Positions 1 through 8,599 of a stretch of 64,000 nucleotides of DNA are shown here, piece after piece. The stretch comes from JAFAGO01 sp031987605 (lineage in GTDB: Bacteria > Bacteroidota > Bacteroidia > Flavobacteriales > Weeksellaceae), in NCBI GenBank assembly GCA_031987605.1, contig DALZZF010000006.1, positions 123,423 through 187,422 of the forward strand. Reading direction: 5' to 3'. Each line of letters starts with the position of its first letter. Within the stretch, counting starts at the first letter, position 1. The notes beneath the pieces are model-generated. The model did no database searches and was not told the origin of the DNA. It worked only from the letters and a program-made list of their open reading frames with translations. Position numbers and translations under genes: made by a program.

Positions 1-150
1 GTTGATAAAAGAAAAAATCTTGAATCTGCCCTGAAAACCATGATCGATCACGATGAATCTTACCTTCTTGAAGTAATGGTAGGAAAAGAAAATAATGTAT
101 TTCCGATGGTTGCACAAGGTTCATCGGTTTCTGAAATACGTTTAAAATAA
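1..150 (+). CDS. ilvB: Acetolactate synthase large subunit, C-terminal end (partial)
   Basis: Frame 1 is open from the first base and ends in TAA. The 49 residues visible end in an ESYLLEVMVGKENNVFPMVA-type segment, typical of the C-terminus of thiamine-diphosphate acetolactate synthase large subunits, where the catalytic subunit makes acetolactate from pyruvate in valine/leucine/isoleucine synthesis. The next gene is the regulatory subunit (75 bp gap), then the reductoisomerase, which supports the call. The start and the ThDP-binding domain lie outside the window. Confidence 0.85.
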   Translation, partial: VDKRKNLESALKTMIDHDESYLLEVMVGKENNVFPMVAQGSSVSEIRLK

Positions 151-165
151 AAAATCATCCAAAAA

Positions 166-207
166 GTCACGAAGTGACGATTTAATAAAAGATAGGATAT
201 AACCTAT
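166..207. repeat. REP-like double hairpin between ilvB and ilvN
   Basis: Two short palindromes sit in tandem: GTCAC-GAA-GTGAC (166-178), then the ATTTAATAAAAG linker, then ATAGG-N6-CCTAT (192-207). The same arrangement recurs at 36187-36262 and, with different arm bases, at 9235-9277. Being between co-directional operon genes, it could act as an RNA processing or stability element. That is inference. Confidence 0.65.
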
Positions 208-224
208 TAAATACATCCGAAAAA

Positions 225-815
225 ATGGAAAGAAAAGAATATACCATCACGCTGTACACAGAAAATTCAATCGGTTTGATTGGAAGAATTTCAGGAATTT
301 TTTCCCGCAGGAAAATCAATATCGAAAGTTTGAATACTTCGCCTTCGGAAGTGGAAGGGATTCACCGCTTCACCATTGTAATTACCGAAACCGAGGAAGT
401 ATTGAAAAAACTTTGCCGTCAGCTGGAAAAACAAATCGACATTATGAAAGCCTATTACAATACCGACGACGAAATTGTTTGGCAGGAACAGGCACTTTAC
501 AAAGTTCCTTCCGATGTAGTGGCCGAAAAAGTGTATGTGGAACGTCTGCTTCGCCAGTATGGTGCATCAACGGTGGTGATTCGTAAAGATTATATCGTTT
601 TTGAAACCGCCGGACATCGCGAAGAAATCGACAAACTTACCGAAGAACTCACCAAATACGGATTAATCGAGTTTGTGCGCGGAGCCAGAATTGCCATTAT
701 CAAAGCTAGCGAAGGAATTCACAAAAAAGTTCTGGAATTTGAAAAAAGAGAACCGTCTCCGGAAATCGTGGAAAACGAATTCCTCGATCAGCGCGACAAT
801 GTTTTCACCATGTAA
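225..815 (+). CDS. ilvN: Acetolactate synthase small (regulatory) subunit
   Basis: This 196-residue protein has an N-terminal ACT domain (about residues 4-75, with the typical ENSIGLIGRISGIFSRRKIN start and a conserved IHRFTI strand). A C-terminal acetolactate synthase small-subunit domain follows (about 80-165). The subunit activates the catalytic subunit and carries valine feedback control. It lies between ilvB and ilvC in one orientation, so it is surely co-transcribed. Length is slightly above the usual 160-190, with an acidic tail after residue 175. Confidence 0.95.
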   Translation: MERKEYTITLYTENSIGLIGRISGIFSRRKINIESLNTSPSEVEGIHRFTIVITETEEVLKKLCRQLEKQIDIMKAYYNTDDEIVWQEQALYKVPSDVVAEKVYVERLLRQYGASTVVIRKDYIVFETAGHREEIDKLTEELTKYGLIEFVRGARIAIIKASEGIHKKVLEFEKREPSPEIVENEFLDQRDNVFTM

Positions 816-889
816 CCCATTAAAATTTATAAAAAACAAAACCCCAAGGTCAGTTTCCAATTGACCCATAACATTTTTAAAATAAAATA

Positions 890-2371
890 ATGACAAATTA
901 TTTCAATACCCTTACGCTTAGAGAACAGCTTGAACAGTTAGGGCAAGCAGAATTTATGGACAGCACACAGTTTTCGGACGGAGTAGATGCGCTCAAAGGC
1001 AAAAAAATCGTAATTGTAGGTTGCGGTGCTCAAGGTTTAAACCAAGGACTGAATCTTCGCGACAGCGGTCTGGATGTTTCCTATGCTTTGAGAAAAGAAG
1101 CCATCGAACAAAAAAGAGATTCCTGGAAAAATGCCACCGAAAATAATTTTAAAGTAGGAACTTACGAAGAATTGATTCCAACGGCTGATCTGGTGATTAA
1201 TTTAACACCCGACAAGCAGCATACTTCCGTAATCAACGCCGTGATGCCTTTGATGAAAGAAGGTGCCACACTTTCATATTCCCACGGTTTTAATATTGTG
1301 GAAGAAGGCATGCAGATTCGCCCCGATATTACCGTAATTATGGTGGCTCCGAAATGTCCGGGTTCCGAAGTTCGTGCCGAATATCTCCGAGGTTTTGGGG
1401 TTCCGACTTTAATTGCCGTGCATCCGGAAAATGATCCGCAGGGAAAAGGCTGGGCAGAAGCAAAAGCCTATTGCGCAGGAACGGGCGGACATAAAGCCGG
1501 TGTTTTGAAATCGTCTTTCGTGGCGGAGGTAAAATCGGATTTAATGGGTGAACAAACCATTCTTTGCGGATTGCTGCAAACGGGTTCCATTCTTTCTTTC
1601 GATAAAATGGTGGAAAAAGGAATTGATCCGGGTTATGCTTCAAAACTCGTTCAATATGGTGTTGAGGTGATTACGGAAGCGCTAAAACACGGTGGTGTAA
1701 GCGGAATGTTGGATCGTCTTTCCAACCCCGCAAAATTGAAAGCATTTGAAATTTCTGAAGAATTAAAGGAAATTATGCGTCCGCTTTTCCAAAAACATCA
1801 GGACGATATCATGTCCGGACATTTCTCCAAAACCATGATGGAAGATTGGGCAAATAACGATGTCAACCTCTTGAAATGGCGTGCCGAAACCGGAGAAACC
1901 GCCTTTGAAAAAACGCCCGCCGGAGAAGTTACAATCGCAGAACAGGAATATTTCGATAATTATCTGTTGATGGTCGCCTTCATCAGAGCCGGAGTAGAAC
2001 TCGCTTTTGAAACCATGGTGGAATCGGGAATCAAGCCGGAATCTGCGTATTATGAATCCCTTCACGAAACTCCGCTCATTGCCAATACCATTGCCCGAAG
2101 AAAATTATTTGAAATGAATCGTGTGATTTCCGATACTGCGGAATACGGTTGTTATCTTTTCGATCAGGCGTGCAAACCTTTGTTAAAAGATTTTATGGCA
2201 GGAATTGAAACCGATGTGGTCGGCAAAAATTTCAACGAAGGAAAAGAGGGTTCTGTTGATAATGCCACCTTGGTTGAGGTAAATGAAATTCTCAGAAATC
2301 ATCCTGTTGAAGTGGTTGGGAAAAAACTCCGCAAAGCCATGACTGCAATGAAATCCATTAAAACGGTATAA
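890..2371 (+). CDS. ilvC: Ketol-acid reductoisomerase (class II, long form)
   Basis: This 493-residue enzyme matches the long enterobacterial/Bacteroidota type with a duplicated knotted domain. It isomerises and reduces 2-acetolactate or 2-aceto-2-hydroxybutyrate with NADPH and Mg2+. Visible are the dinucleotide-binding loop GCGAQGLNQG (residues 44-53), NLTPDKQH, the MVAPKCPGSEVR segment, the EVKSDLMGEQTILCG metal-binding helix and a second Glu-rich ESLHETPLIAN segment. It sits 74 bp after ilvN. The start was chosen at the ATG giving a family-typical N-terminus (MTNYFNTLTLREQLEQL). Confidence 0.97.
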   Translation: MTNYFNTLTLREQLEQLGQAEFMDSTQFSDGVDALKGKKIVIVGCGAQGLNQGLNLRDSGLDVSYALRKEAIEQKRDSWKNATENNFKVGTYEELIPTADLVINLTPDKQHTSVINAVMPLMKEGATLSYSHGFNIVEEGMQIRPDITVIMVAPKCPGSEVRAEYLRGFGVPTLIAVHPENDPQGKGWAEAKAYCAGTGGHKAGVLKSSFVAEVKSDLMGEQTILCGLLQTGSILSFDKMVEKGIDPGYASKLVQYGVEVITEALKHGGVSGMLDRLSNPAKLKAFEISEELKEIMRPLFQKHQDDIMSGHFSKTMMEDWANNDVNLLKWRAETGETAFEKTPAGEVTIAEQEYFDNYLLMVAFIRAGVELAFETMVESGIKPESAYYESLHETPLIANTIARRKLFEMNRVISDTAEYGCYLFDQACKPLLKDFMAGIETDVVGKNFNEGKEGSVDNATLVEVNEILRNHPVEVVGKKLRKAMTAMKSIKTV

Positions 2372-2391
2372 TTTTATAGTATTAAATTTTT

Positions 2392-3858
2392 TTGAAACCA
2401 ATTTTAACCTTAAATCATCTCAATTTTCAGTACGGCAACAATGTCGTGCTGAATGATTTTTCCTGGGAAATTATCAAAGGTGAAAACTGGATCATTGGCG
2501 GAAAAAGCGGAAGCGGAAAAACCACGCTTGCCAAAATTATTGCCGGGGAAATCAATCCGATTCAGGGAGAACGTTCTTTTCATTTCGATGAAAATTCTTC
2601 ACTTCCGGCAATGGCTTATCTGGTGTCGAGTTGGGAAAAGTTTACGGATTTGCAGGGCGACCGGAATTTTTATTATCAGCAGCGGTACAATTCTTTTGCG
2701 AAAAATCAAACCAAAACCGTGCTTCAGGAACTGGAGAAATTTGCTTCCGATTTTAATCTGAATATTTCCGATGCAGAACCTTTTTTGCAAACTTTCGGAT
2801 TCAAAAATTTTCGTGAACAACAACTAATCGAATTATCAAGCGGTGAACATAAAAAACTGCAACTCACAAAAGCCTTGTGGTTGCAACCGCAATTTCTCAT
2901 CATTGATCAGCCTTATACCGGACTTGATGTTCAGGCGCGCAAAGATTTGAATTCTTTTCTGAAAAATAGATCCGAAAAGGGAAGTACCTTCATCCTCATC
3001 AGCAATGAAGATGAATTTCCGGATTGCATCACTCATTTTGCTGAAATTTCCGATGGAAAACTGAATGAAGTATTTTCGCCGGATGCGTTTTCAAAAGATG
3101 TGATAAGAACGAAAAAGGAGCTTCCAATATTCCTTCAGAAAAGAAGTAAAAACGATGAGGTTTTCATTGAAATGCAAAATATTTCCGTTTCATACGGAGA
3201 AAAAGAAGTCCTGAAAAATGTTTCATGGAAAGTGAAATCCGGTGAAAAATGGTTGGTTCAGGGGCACAACGGTTCCGGAAAATCTACCTTATTGAGTTTG
3301 GTTACCGGTGATCATCCGCAAGCGTACAATAATGGTGTGTATCTTTTTGGAAATCAGCGCGGAAGTGGTGAAAGCATTTGGGAAATCAAGGAGAAAATAG
3401 GAATGATTTCTCCGGAATTGCATTGGTACTATGATCTGAATGCGAATGTTGGACAAACGATTGCTTCGGGTTTTTTTGATTCGATGTCGCTGTATAAAAA
3501 ACTAAATTTTGAACAACAGCAAAAACTGGATCAGCTTCTGTATTTCTTCGATTTAAAAGAAGAAAAAAATCGAAAATTAAATACGCTTCCTGTTGGAAAA
3601 CAAAGGTTGGCTCTTTTGGCGAGAACTCTGGTGAAAAGTCCGGAAATCTTAATTCTGGACGAGCCTTGTCAGGGTTTGGATCGCGAACAAACACAATATT
3701 TCAACGCGGTAATTGATGATTTGTGTGCAAAAGGGCAAACGCTAATTTACATTGGTCATTTCGAATCGCAATTGCCCAAATGCATTTCGCATAAACTGAT
3801 TTTGGAAAACGGGAAAGTAAAATATTCCACCATTGATTTTTCAGAATCTGTTTCCTGA
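2392..3858 (+). CDS. Two-domain ABC ATPase, ModF-like
   Basis: This 488-residue protein carries two ABC ATPase domains and no membrane segment. Domain 1 has Walker A GGKSGSGKTT (residues 36-45), signature LSSGEHKKLQ and Walker B FLIIDQP. Domain 2 has Walker A GHNGSGKST (about 290), a weak signature LPVGKQRL and Walker B ILILDEP. The layout matches ModF/PhrA-type ATPases, whose substrate is uncertain; ModF is linked to molybdate in E. coli. The apparent start is TTG at 2392, since no ATG gives a complete first domain. It lies 20 bp after ilvC inside the ilv cluster, though no metabolic link is obvious. Confidence 0.75.
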   Translation: MKPILTLNHLNFQYGNNVVLNDFSWEIIKGENWIIGGKSGSGKTTLAKIIAGEINPIQGERSFHFDENSSLPAMAYLVSSWEKFTDLQGDRNFYYQQRYNSFAKNQTKTVLQELEKFASDFNLNISDAEPFLQTFGFKNFREQQLIELSSGEHKKLQLTKALWLQPQFLIIDQPYTGLDVQARKDLNSFLKNRSEKGSTFILISNEDEFPDCITHFAEISDGKLNEVFSPDAFSKDVIRTKKELPIFLQKRSKNDEVFIEMQNISVSYGEKEVLKNVSWKVKSGEKWLVQGHNGSGKSTLLSLVTGDHPQAYNNGVYLFGNQRGSGESIWEIKEKIGMISPELHWYYDLNANVGQTIASGFFDSMSLYKKLNFEQQQKLDQLLYFFDLKEEKNRKLNTLPVGKQRLALLARTLVKSPEILILDEPCQGLDREQTQYFNAVIDDLCAKGQTLIYIGHFESQLPKCISHKLILENGKVKYSTIDFSESVS

Positions 3859-3979
3859 AATAAAACGATGGTAGTGTATCATGAAAAATAGGAAACTATA
3901 TGCAAAATCATTACGTTTTTAAGACACAACTTTTTTTAAAAAACGATAAATAAAAAAGAATTTAAATCAACAAAAAATA

Positions 3980-5242
3980 ATGAAAGAGGTTCTTCATTTT
4001 CCCACTGTAGAAGAGGTTCGCAAGGCGCGGGAAAATATTAAAAATGCCGTTTATACCACGCCACTTCAGGAAAACCATCGGCTTTCTCAAAAATTCGGTG
4101 CGAAAATATTTTTGAAAAGAGAAGATTTGCAGCCGGTTCGTTCGTACAAATTAAGAGGAGCATATCACAAAATAAAGAGTCTGCACAATGAAGGAAAAAC
4201 CGCAAACGGTGTCGTGTGTGCAAGTGCTGGAAATCATGCTCAGGGCGTTGCTTTGGCATGTAAAGAGCTGGAAATTCCCGGAATTATTTATATGCCGATT
4301 ACCACTCCGAAACAGAAACTGGAACAGGTGGAAATGTTTGGCGGAAAATTCGTAGAAATCCGTTTGGTTGGCGACACTTTTGATGCTTCTAAAATTGCGG
4401 CAATGAAATTCAGCCTTCAAAATGATTTTTCATTTATTCATCCTTTTGATGATTCGCAAATCATTGAAGGACAGGGAACTTTGGCATTGGAAATTCTGGA
4501 ACAGACCGATCAAAAAATTGATTATATTTTTATTCCAGTTGGCGGTGGCGGGTTGGCATCGGGAATTGCCAGTGTTTTTTCCGAACTTTCTCCGGAAACA
4601 AAATTGATTGCCGTAGAACCCAAAGGTGCAGCCTCTTTAAAAACCTCCATTGAAGCAGGAGTGAATACCGAACTTTCCAAAATCGACAAATTTGTGGATG
4701 GAGCCGCTGTACAAAAAGTGGGCGATTTTACTTTTGAAATTTGCAAAAAATATCTTTCCGATTTCATCACCGTTGATGAAGGGAAAGTATGTGATATTAT
4801 ACTACAACTATATAACAAAGATGCTATTGTGCTGGAGCCGGCAGGTGCACTTTCAATCTCTGCTTTGGAACAATATGCCGAAAAAATAAAAGGCAAAAAT
4901 GTAGTGTGTATTGTAAGCGGAAGCAACAACGATATTACGAGAATGGAAGAGATTAAAGAACGTGCATTGCTTTATAAAGGTTTGAAGCATTATTTTCTGG
5001 TGAAATTTCCGCAGCGTCCGGGTTCTTTGAAAGAATTTGTACTTCATGTTCTGGGCGAAAAAGACGATATTGCTTTTTTTGAATATACCAAAAAAAATTC
5101 CAGAGAAACCGCTTTGGCAACCGTTGGAATTGAATTGGTGGACAATTCTGATTTCGACGGTCTTGTGGAACGCATGAAAAAGCGTGGTTATTTTGAATCC
5201 TATCTCAACGACAATCCGAATATGCTGAATATTTTGGTGTAA
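3980..5242 (+). CDS. ilvA: Threonine ammonia-lyase (biosynthetic threonine deaminase)
   Basis: This 420-residue fold-type II PLP enzyme converts threonine to 2-oxobutyrate, the first step to isoleucine. The PLP lysine is in SYKLRGAY (K57), followed by the ASAGNHAQGVA substrate loop and the PVGGGGLASG phosphate-binding loop near residue 187. A C-terminal ACT-like domain (about 330-415, FLVKFPQRPGSLKEF) suits allosteric control by isoleucine. It closes the ilv cluster; the 121-bp gap upstream is AT-rich with no clear hairpin. Confidence 0.95.
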   Translation: MKEVLHFPTVEEVRKARENIKNAVYTTPLQENHRLSQKFGAKIFLKREDLQPVRSYKLRGAYHKIKSLHNEGKTANGVVCASAGNHAQGVALACKELEIPGIIYMPITTPKQKLEQVEMFGGKFVEIRLVGDTFDASKIAAMKFSLQNDFSFIHPFDDSQIIEGQGTLALEILEQTDQKIDYIFIPVGGGGLASGIASVFSELSPETKLIAVEPKGAASLKTSIEAGVNTELSKIDKFVDGAAVQKVGDFTFEICKKYLSDFITVDEGKVCDIILQLYNKDAIVLEPAGALSISALEQYAEKIKGKNVVCIVSGSNNDITRMEEIKERALLYKGLKHYFLVKFPQRPGSLKEFVLHVLGEKDDIAFFEYTKKNSRETALATVGIELVDNSDFDGLVERMKKRGYFESYLNDNPNMLNILV

Positions 5243-5574
5243 AATTTTTGCCCCGAAGATTTTTATGATTCTTCGCTATTTTGTAAGGAAATAGATTTTT
5301 TACTTAATCATTCATAATGAGTAATATTCACTCATTTCTTTGCTAAGTGAAACGCCTTTGCGAACTTAAAAAGTACTCTGATAAATAAAAAAATCTTTGC
5401 GCCTTTGCGTTAAATTTATGGTTTAATATAAAAGTGAATTCTATGGAACTCCTCACATTAATTTTAGTTTAAAAATCAATAGTTTTTGGCGAAGAACCAT
5501 TTTTATTATCATACCTCAATGAAACCGGAAGGCGAGTTTTGTAATTTTGCGGCTTAAAATTTTAATTCAAGAAT
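5243..5574 (+). other. Intergenic region with common intergenic motif and a -7 box
   Basis: No gene is visible. The stretch near 5395-5415 (CTTTGCGCCTTTGCGTTAAA) resembles other gaps in this window (about 12660-12675 and 47010-47030), so it is probably a dispersed intergenic repeat. A TAATTTTG box at 5542-5549, 26 bp before the next ATG, fits the -7 consensus TAnnTTTG. No good -33 element is seen. Confidence 0.4.
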
Positions 5575-6126
5575 ATGAAAATTATAGCATTTGCAGGAAG
5601 CAATTCAGAGGTTTCCATCAACAAAAAACTGGTAAGCTACGCTGCATCTTTATTTGAAAACGCCGAAGTGGAAATTCTGGATCTCAACGATTATGAAGTT
5701 CCGATGTATAAACATCAAAGAGAGCTGGAATCCGGCGTTCCGGAAGCGATTATAAAATTTGCTGAAAAATATGATTCTGCTGATTTGGTATTGCTTTCTT
5801 TAGCCGAACACAACGGAACGTACACCGTAGCTTTTAAAAATATTTTCGACTGGGTTTCCAGAATTCCGGGACGTTCTGCTTGGAACGAAATTCCGATGTT
5901 TCTAATGTCAACTGCAGGCGGACCAAGAGGCGGTTTGGGCGTGCTGGAAGCTGCGGTTGCACGTTTTCCTTTCAATGGCGGAAATGTGGTGGAAACTTTT
6001 ACGCTGCCGTTCTTTAATGATAATTTCAGCATCGAAGAAAACAAAATTATCGATGCCGAAAAAGATGCTGAACTAAAAGAAAAAGTAAGCAAAGTGAGCA
6101 AAGTGGAAGCACTGCTTCAAAAATAA
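5575..6126 (+). CDS. NAD(P)H-dependent FMN reductase-family flavoprotein
   Basis: This 183-residue flavodoxin-like protein has the phosphate-binding N-terminus AFAGSNSEVSINKKL (residues 5-19), the middle LSLAEHNGTYTVAFKNIFDW segment and the MSTAGGPRGG loop. These are typical of NADPH-dependent FMN/chromate reductases (PF03358). It probably acts as a cytosolic quinone or FMN reductase; the natural substrate cannot be told. It stands alone between the ilv cluster and purM. Confidence 0.85.
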   Translation: MKIIAFAGSNSEVSINKKLVSYAASLFENAEVEILDLNDYEVPMYKHQRELESGVPEAIIKFAEKYDSADLVLLSLAEHNGTYTVAFKNIFDWVSRIPGRSAWNEIPMFLMSTAGGPRGGLGVLEAAVARFPFNGGNVVETFTLPFFNDNFSIEENKIIDAEKDAELKEKVSKVSKVEALLQK

Positions 6127-6163
6127 TGTGGAAAAATTTTTAGGAGAATATACCGGAAATTTT

Positions 6164-6310
6164 TATCTTTGCTGCAAAGTAAAATCAAGTGAAATTCAAG
6201 ACCAATTTTGAGCATTTTCAGCCTTGCTTTCAGAAGGTAGAACATATTGACTCTAAAAGTGTCTAATGAATAATGGCCGATAATCCAAAAGATTGTCGGC
6301 TTTTTTATTT
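6164..6310 (+). ncRNA. Candidate short transcript ending in an intrinsic terminator
   Basis: A TATCTTTG box at 6164-6171 fits the -7 consensus. A strong hairpin with 10-bp arms (6276-6285 with 6291-6300, one G-U pair) runs straight into six T, the form of an intrinsic terminator. The roughly 130 bases between have no convincing ORF. This could be a small RNA, or an attenuator/riboswitch leader for purM downstream. I could not match it to a known riboswitch core (no purine, PRPP or ZTP signature seen). Confidence 0.4.
6276..6308 (+). terminator. Intrinsic terminator upstream of purM
   Basis: Arms GCCGATAATC and GATTGTCGGC (6276-6300, loop of five bases) are followed by TTTTTT. It lies 164 bp before purM, so either it ends a short upstream transcript or it is a conditional terminator of the pur operon. 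Confidence 0.7.
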
Positions 6311-6370
6311 AAAAAAATTGTTTGATTTAAATCTTTTAGACAGGGATTTCCGATGCCCTGAAAAAGTGAA

Positions 6371-6475
6371 ATGAAAAAGAAAGTTAGTATCTGCATTTCT
6401 GAGGAACAGGTCATGAGATCGGAACGTGATAAAAATGTTCTTCAGGAAAGCAGTTCAATATTTTTTCCCTTATGA
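6371..6475 (+). CDS. Possible 34-residue ORF overlapping the purM start
   Basis: An ATG at 6371 opens a 34-codon frame (MKKKVSICISEEQVMRSERD...) whose TGA overlaps the purM ATG as ATGA. This overlap is the arrangement used for translational coupling. There is no recognisable domain. It lies after the terminator at 6276-6308, and a CAGGG/CCCTG hairpin (6341-6360) just precedes it. It may be a leader peptide or a chance frame. Confidence 0.25.
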   Translation: MKKKVSICISEEQVMRSERDKNVLQESSSIFFPL

Positions 6476-7461
6476 GCAATACCTACAAATCTGCCGGAGT
6501 AGATAAAGAAGAAGGCTATAAAACCGTAGATAAAATAAAATCTGCCGTTGCCCAAACCCACAATAAAAATGTACTGAACAATCTCGGAAGTTTTGGGGCT
6601 TTCTACGAAATCGGTGGTTACAAAAACCCGGTTCTGGTTTCCGGAACGGATGGCGTAGGAACCAAACTGAAAGTCGCTTTAGATTCCAAAAAATACGATT
6701 CCATAGGAATTGACTGCTTTGCGATGTGTGCCAACGATATCCTTTGCCACGGCGCAAAACCTTTGTTTTTCCTCGATTATCTGGCATGCGGAAAACTAGA
6801 TTCCGATATTGCTGCAGAAATTGTTTTGGGAATGGTGAATGCTTGCAAAGACAATCAGTGTGCTTTAATCGGTGGTGAAACTGCCGAAATGCCGGGAATG
6901 TATCAACCGGGAGATTACGATGTTGCTGGATTCTGTGTAGGAATTGTAGAAAAAGACGAAATAATCGATGGGTCCAAAATTAAAAAAGGCGATAAAATCA
7001 TTGCGTTGCCAAGTTCGGGATTTCATTCCAATGGATTCTCTCTTGTGAGAAAAATATTCCCCGATTTTAATGAAGAATTTGAAGGGAAACCTTTATATGA
7101 AACACTTTTGGTTCCGACCAGACTGTATTTTCAGCCCATCCATAAAATTCTCAATGAAGTAGATGTTCACGGAATTGCCCATATCACCGGTGGCGGTTTA
7201 ATTGAAAATGTTCCGCGAATTATTCCTGAAGGTTTGTGTGCAGAAATTCAAACTTCTGAAATTAAAATTCCTTCCGTTATGCTCAAACTCGAAAAGCGTG
7301 GAAACATCAACAGAACCGAAATGTACGGAACCTTTAATATGGGAGTCGGAATGGTGGTCGTAGTTGATGAATCTGAAGCTGCAAAAGTCCTTGAAATCTT
7401 AGACGATGCTTATGAAATCGGCGAAATTGTGGAAAATTCTGAGAAAATTAATTTAATTTAG
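6472..7461 (+). CDS. purM: Phosphoribosylformylglycinamidine cyclo-ligase (AIR synthase)
   Basis: This 329-residue ATP-dependent enzyme closes FGAM to aminoimidazole ribonucleotide, step five of purine synthesis. Landmarks are SGTDGVGTKLK near residue 60, the conserved CANDILCHGAKPLFFLDYLA block, GGETAEMPGMY, and the C-terminal HITGGGLIENVPR and YGTFNMGVGM motifs. Start ATG 6472 follows a 34-codon frame that it overlaps. purN lies 55 bp downstream in the same orientation. Confidence 0.96.
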   Translation: MSNTYKSAGVDKEEGYKTVDKIKSAVAQTHNKNVLNNLGSFGAFYEIGGYKNPVLVSGTDGVGTKLKVALDSKKYDSIGIDCFAMCANDILCHGAKPLFFLDYLACGKLDSDIAAEIVLGMVNACKDNQCALIGGETAEMPGMYQPGDYDVAGFCVGIVEKDEIIDGSKIKKGDKIIALPSSGFHSNGFSLVRKIFPDFNEEFEGKPLYETLLVPTRLYFQPIHKILNEVDVHGIAHITGGGLIENVPRIIPEGLCAEIQTSEIKIPSVMLKLEKRGNINRTEMYGTFNMGVGMVVVVDESEAAKVLEILDDAYEIGEIVENSEKINLI

Positions 7462-7525
7462 AAAAGAGAAATCAGATGTTAGACAAAAAAGTCTGAAATC
7501 TCATATCTGAAATCTCATGTCTGTT

Positions 7526-8095
7526 ATGAAAAACATTGTCATTTTAATTTCAGGAAGTGGAACCAATCTCCAAAGAATTCTGGAAGCCATTAAAAACGGT
7601 GAGATTTCCAATGCAAAAGTTTCGCTCGTCATTGCCGACCGCGAATGTTACGGATTAAAGCGAGCTGAAGAAAATAATATCGACAACATTCTGATTCCGA
7701 GGGGAAAAGGTTTTTCCGCTGAACTGGAAAAAATACTTCCTGGAGATACGGATCTGATTGTTTTGGCAGGATTTCTTTCTATTCTTTCCAAAGATTTTAC
7801 AGAAGAATGGAACGGAAAAATCATTAACATTCACCCGTCTTTGCTTCCTAAATTTGGCGGAAAAGGAATGTACGGCAGTAAAGTGCATCAATCCGTTGTG
7901 GAAACCAATGAAAAGGAAAGTGGTGCAACGGTTCATTTTGTCACTTCCGGAATTGATGAAGGGGAAATTATTCTTCAGGGAAAAGTTTTGCTGGATGAGC
8001 ATGAAACACCGGAAACCTTAGCCGAAAAAGTACACCAAATAGAATATGAAATTTTTCCGAAAGCGATTGAAGAAGTGTTGAATATTCCCCTCTAA
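7526..8095 (+). CDS. purN: Phosphoribosylglycinamide formyltransferase
   Basis: About 189 residues. It transfers a formyl group from 10-formyl-THF to GAR in purine synthesis. The 5'-phosphate loop SGSGTNLQ is at the N-terminus, the catalytic NIHPSLLP (Asn, His) near residue 105, and the GIDEGEII Asp near 145. Another ATG exists at 7517, but it lies inside a direct repeat (CTGAAATCTCAT twice, about 7491-7518), so 7526 is the more likely start. The last two codons and the TAA stop are supplied by the left inverted repeat of the adjoining 549-bp element. Confidence 0.94.
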   Translation: MKNIVILISGSGTNLQRILEAIKNGEISNAKVSLVIADRECYGLKRAEENNIDNILIPRGKGFSAELEKILPGDTDLIVLAGFLSILSKDFTEEWNGKIINIHPSLLPKFGGKGMYGSKVHQSVVETNEKESGATVHFVTSGIDEGEIILQGKVLLDEHETPETLAEKVHQIEYEIFPKAIEEVLNIPL

Positions 8096-8123
8096 AAAGA
8101 GGGGTGTCCGAAGGACGGGGTGT
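8087..8123 (+). repeat. Left terminal inverted repeat of DUF559 unit
   Basis: A double hairpin: CCCCTCT-AAAA-AGAGGGG, then TGTCC-GAA-GGACG, then GGGGTGT. It overlaps the purN 3' end and provides its stop codon. Confidence 0.8.
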
Positions 8124-8173
8124 GTACCCAAATGCAGAAATAATTTTATTTTTAAAGATTATTAATCCATCAA

Positions 8174-8599
8174 ATGAATGAAAAGTATTTAACCCATATT
8201 GACGGAATTGAAATCTTTAGAAGAAAAATTGGACTTCTTCCCAAAAATAAAGAACTTGTTTTGCGTGCAAGAGCATTAAGAAAAGGATATGTACTGTCGG
8301 AAGTTATTTTCTGGAAACAGGTTCGAAACGGAACTTTTCATGGGATTGATTTTGATCGGCAAAGAATTATAGGAAATTATATTGTTGATTTTTATGTAAA
8401 ATCCTTGGGCTTGGTAATTGAAATTGACGGAAGCAGTCACAATACTAAAGAAGAATATGACGAAAAAAGAGATAATTTTTTAAAATCATTAGACTTAAAA
8501 ATAATTAGAATATCAGATATAAGGGTAAAACACGACTGTGAAAATGTGATGAAGGAATTGGAGAATTATATAATTGAACATTTCTCAACTCCTGCCTAA
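8174..8599 (+). CDS. DUF559-family Vsr-like endonuclease-fold protein
   Basis: This 141-residue protein has the DUF559 / very-short-patch-repair-like fold. Visible are the early FWKQVRNGTFHGIDFDRQ helix and strand, then a PD-(D/E)xK-type core: IVDFYVKSLGLVIEIDGSSH (Asp, then E-x-D near residues 71-88) and the C-terminal KIIRISDIRV strand. The fold predicts a nuclease, but no activity is established for the family. It is the only gene inside an inverted-repeat unit, and its TAA stop touches the right repeat, suggesting it mobilises the unit. Confidence 0.8.
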   Translation: MNEKYLTHIDGIEIFRRKIGLLPKNKELVLRARALRKGYVLSEVIFWKQVRNGTFHGIDFDRQRIIGNYIVDFYVKSLGLVIEIDGSSHNTKEEYDEKRDNFLKSLDLKIIRISDIRVKHDCENVMKELENYIIEHFSTPA

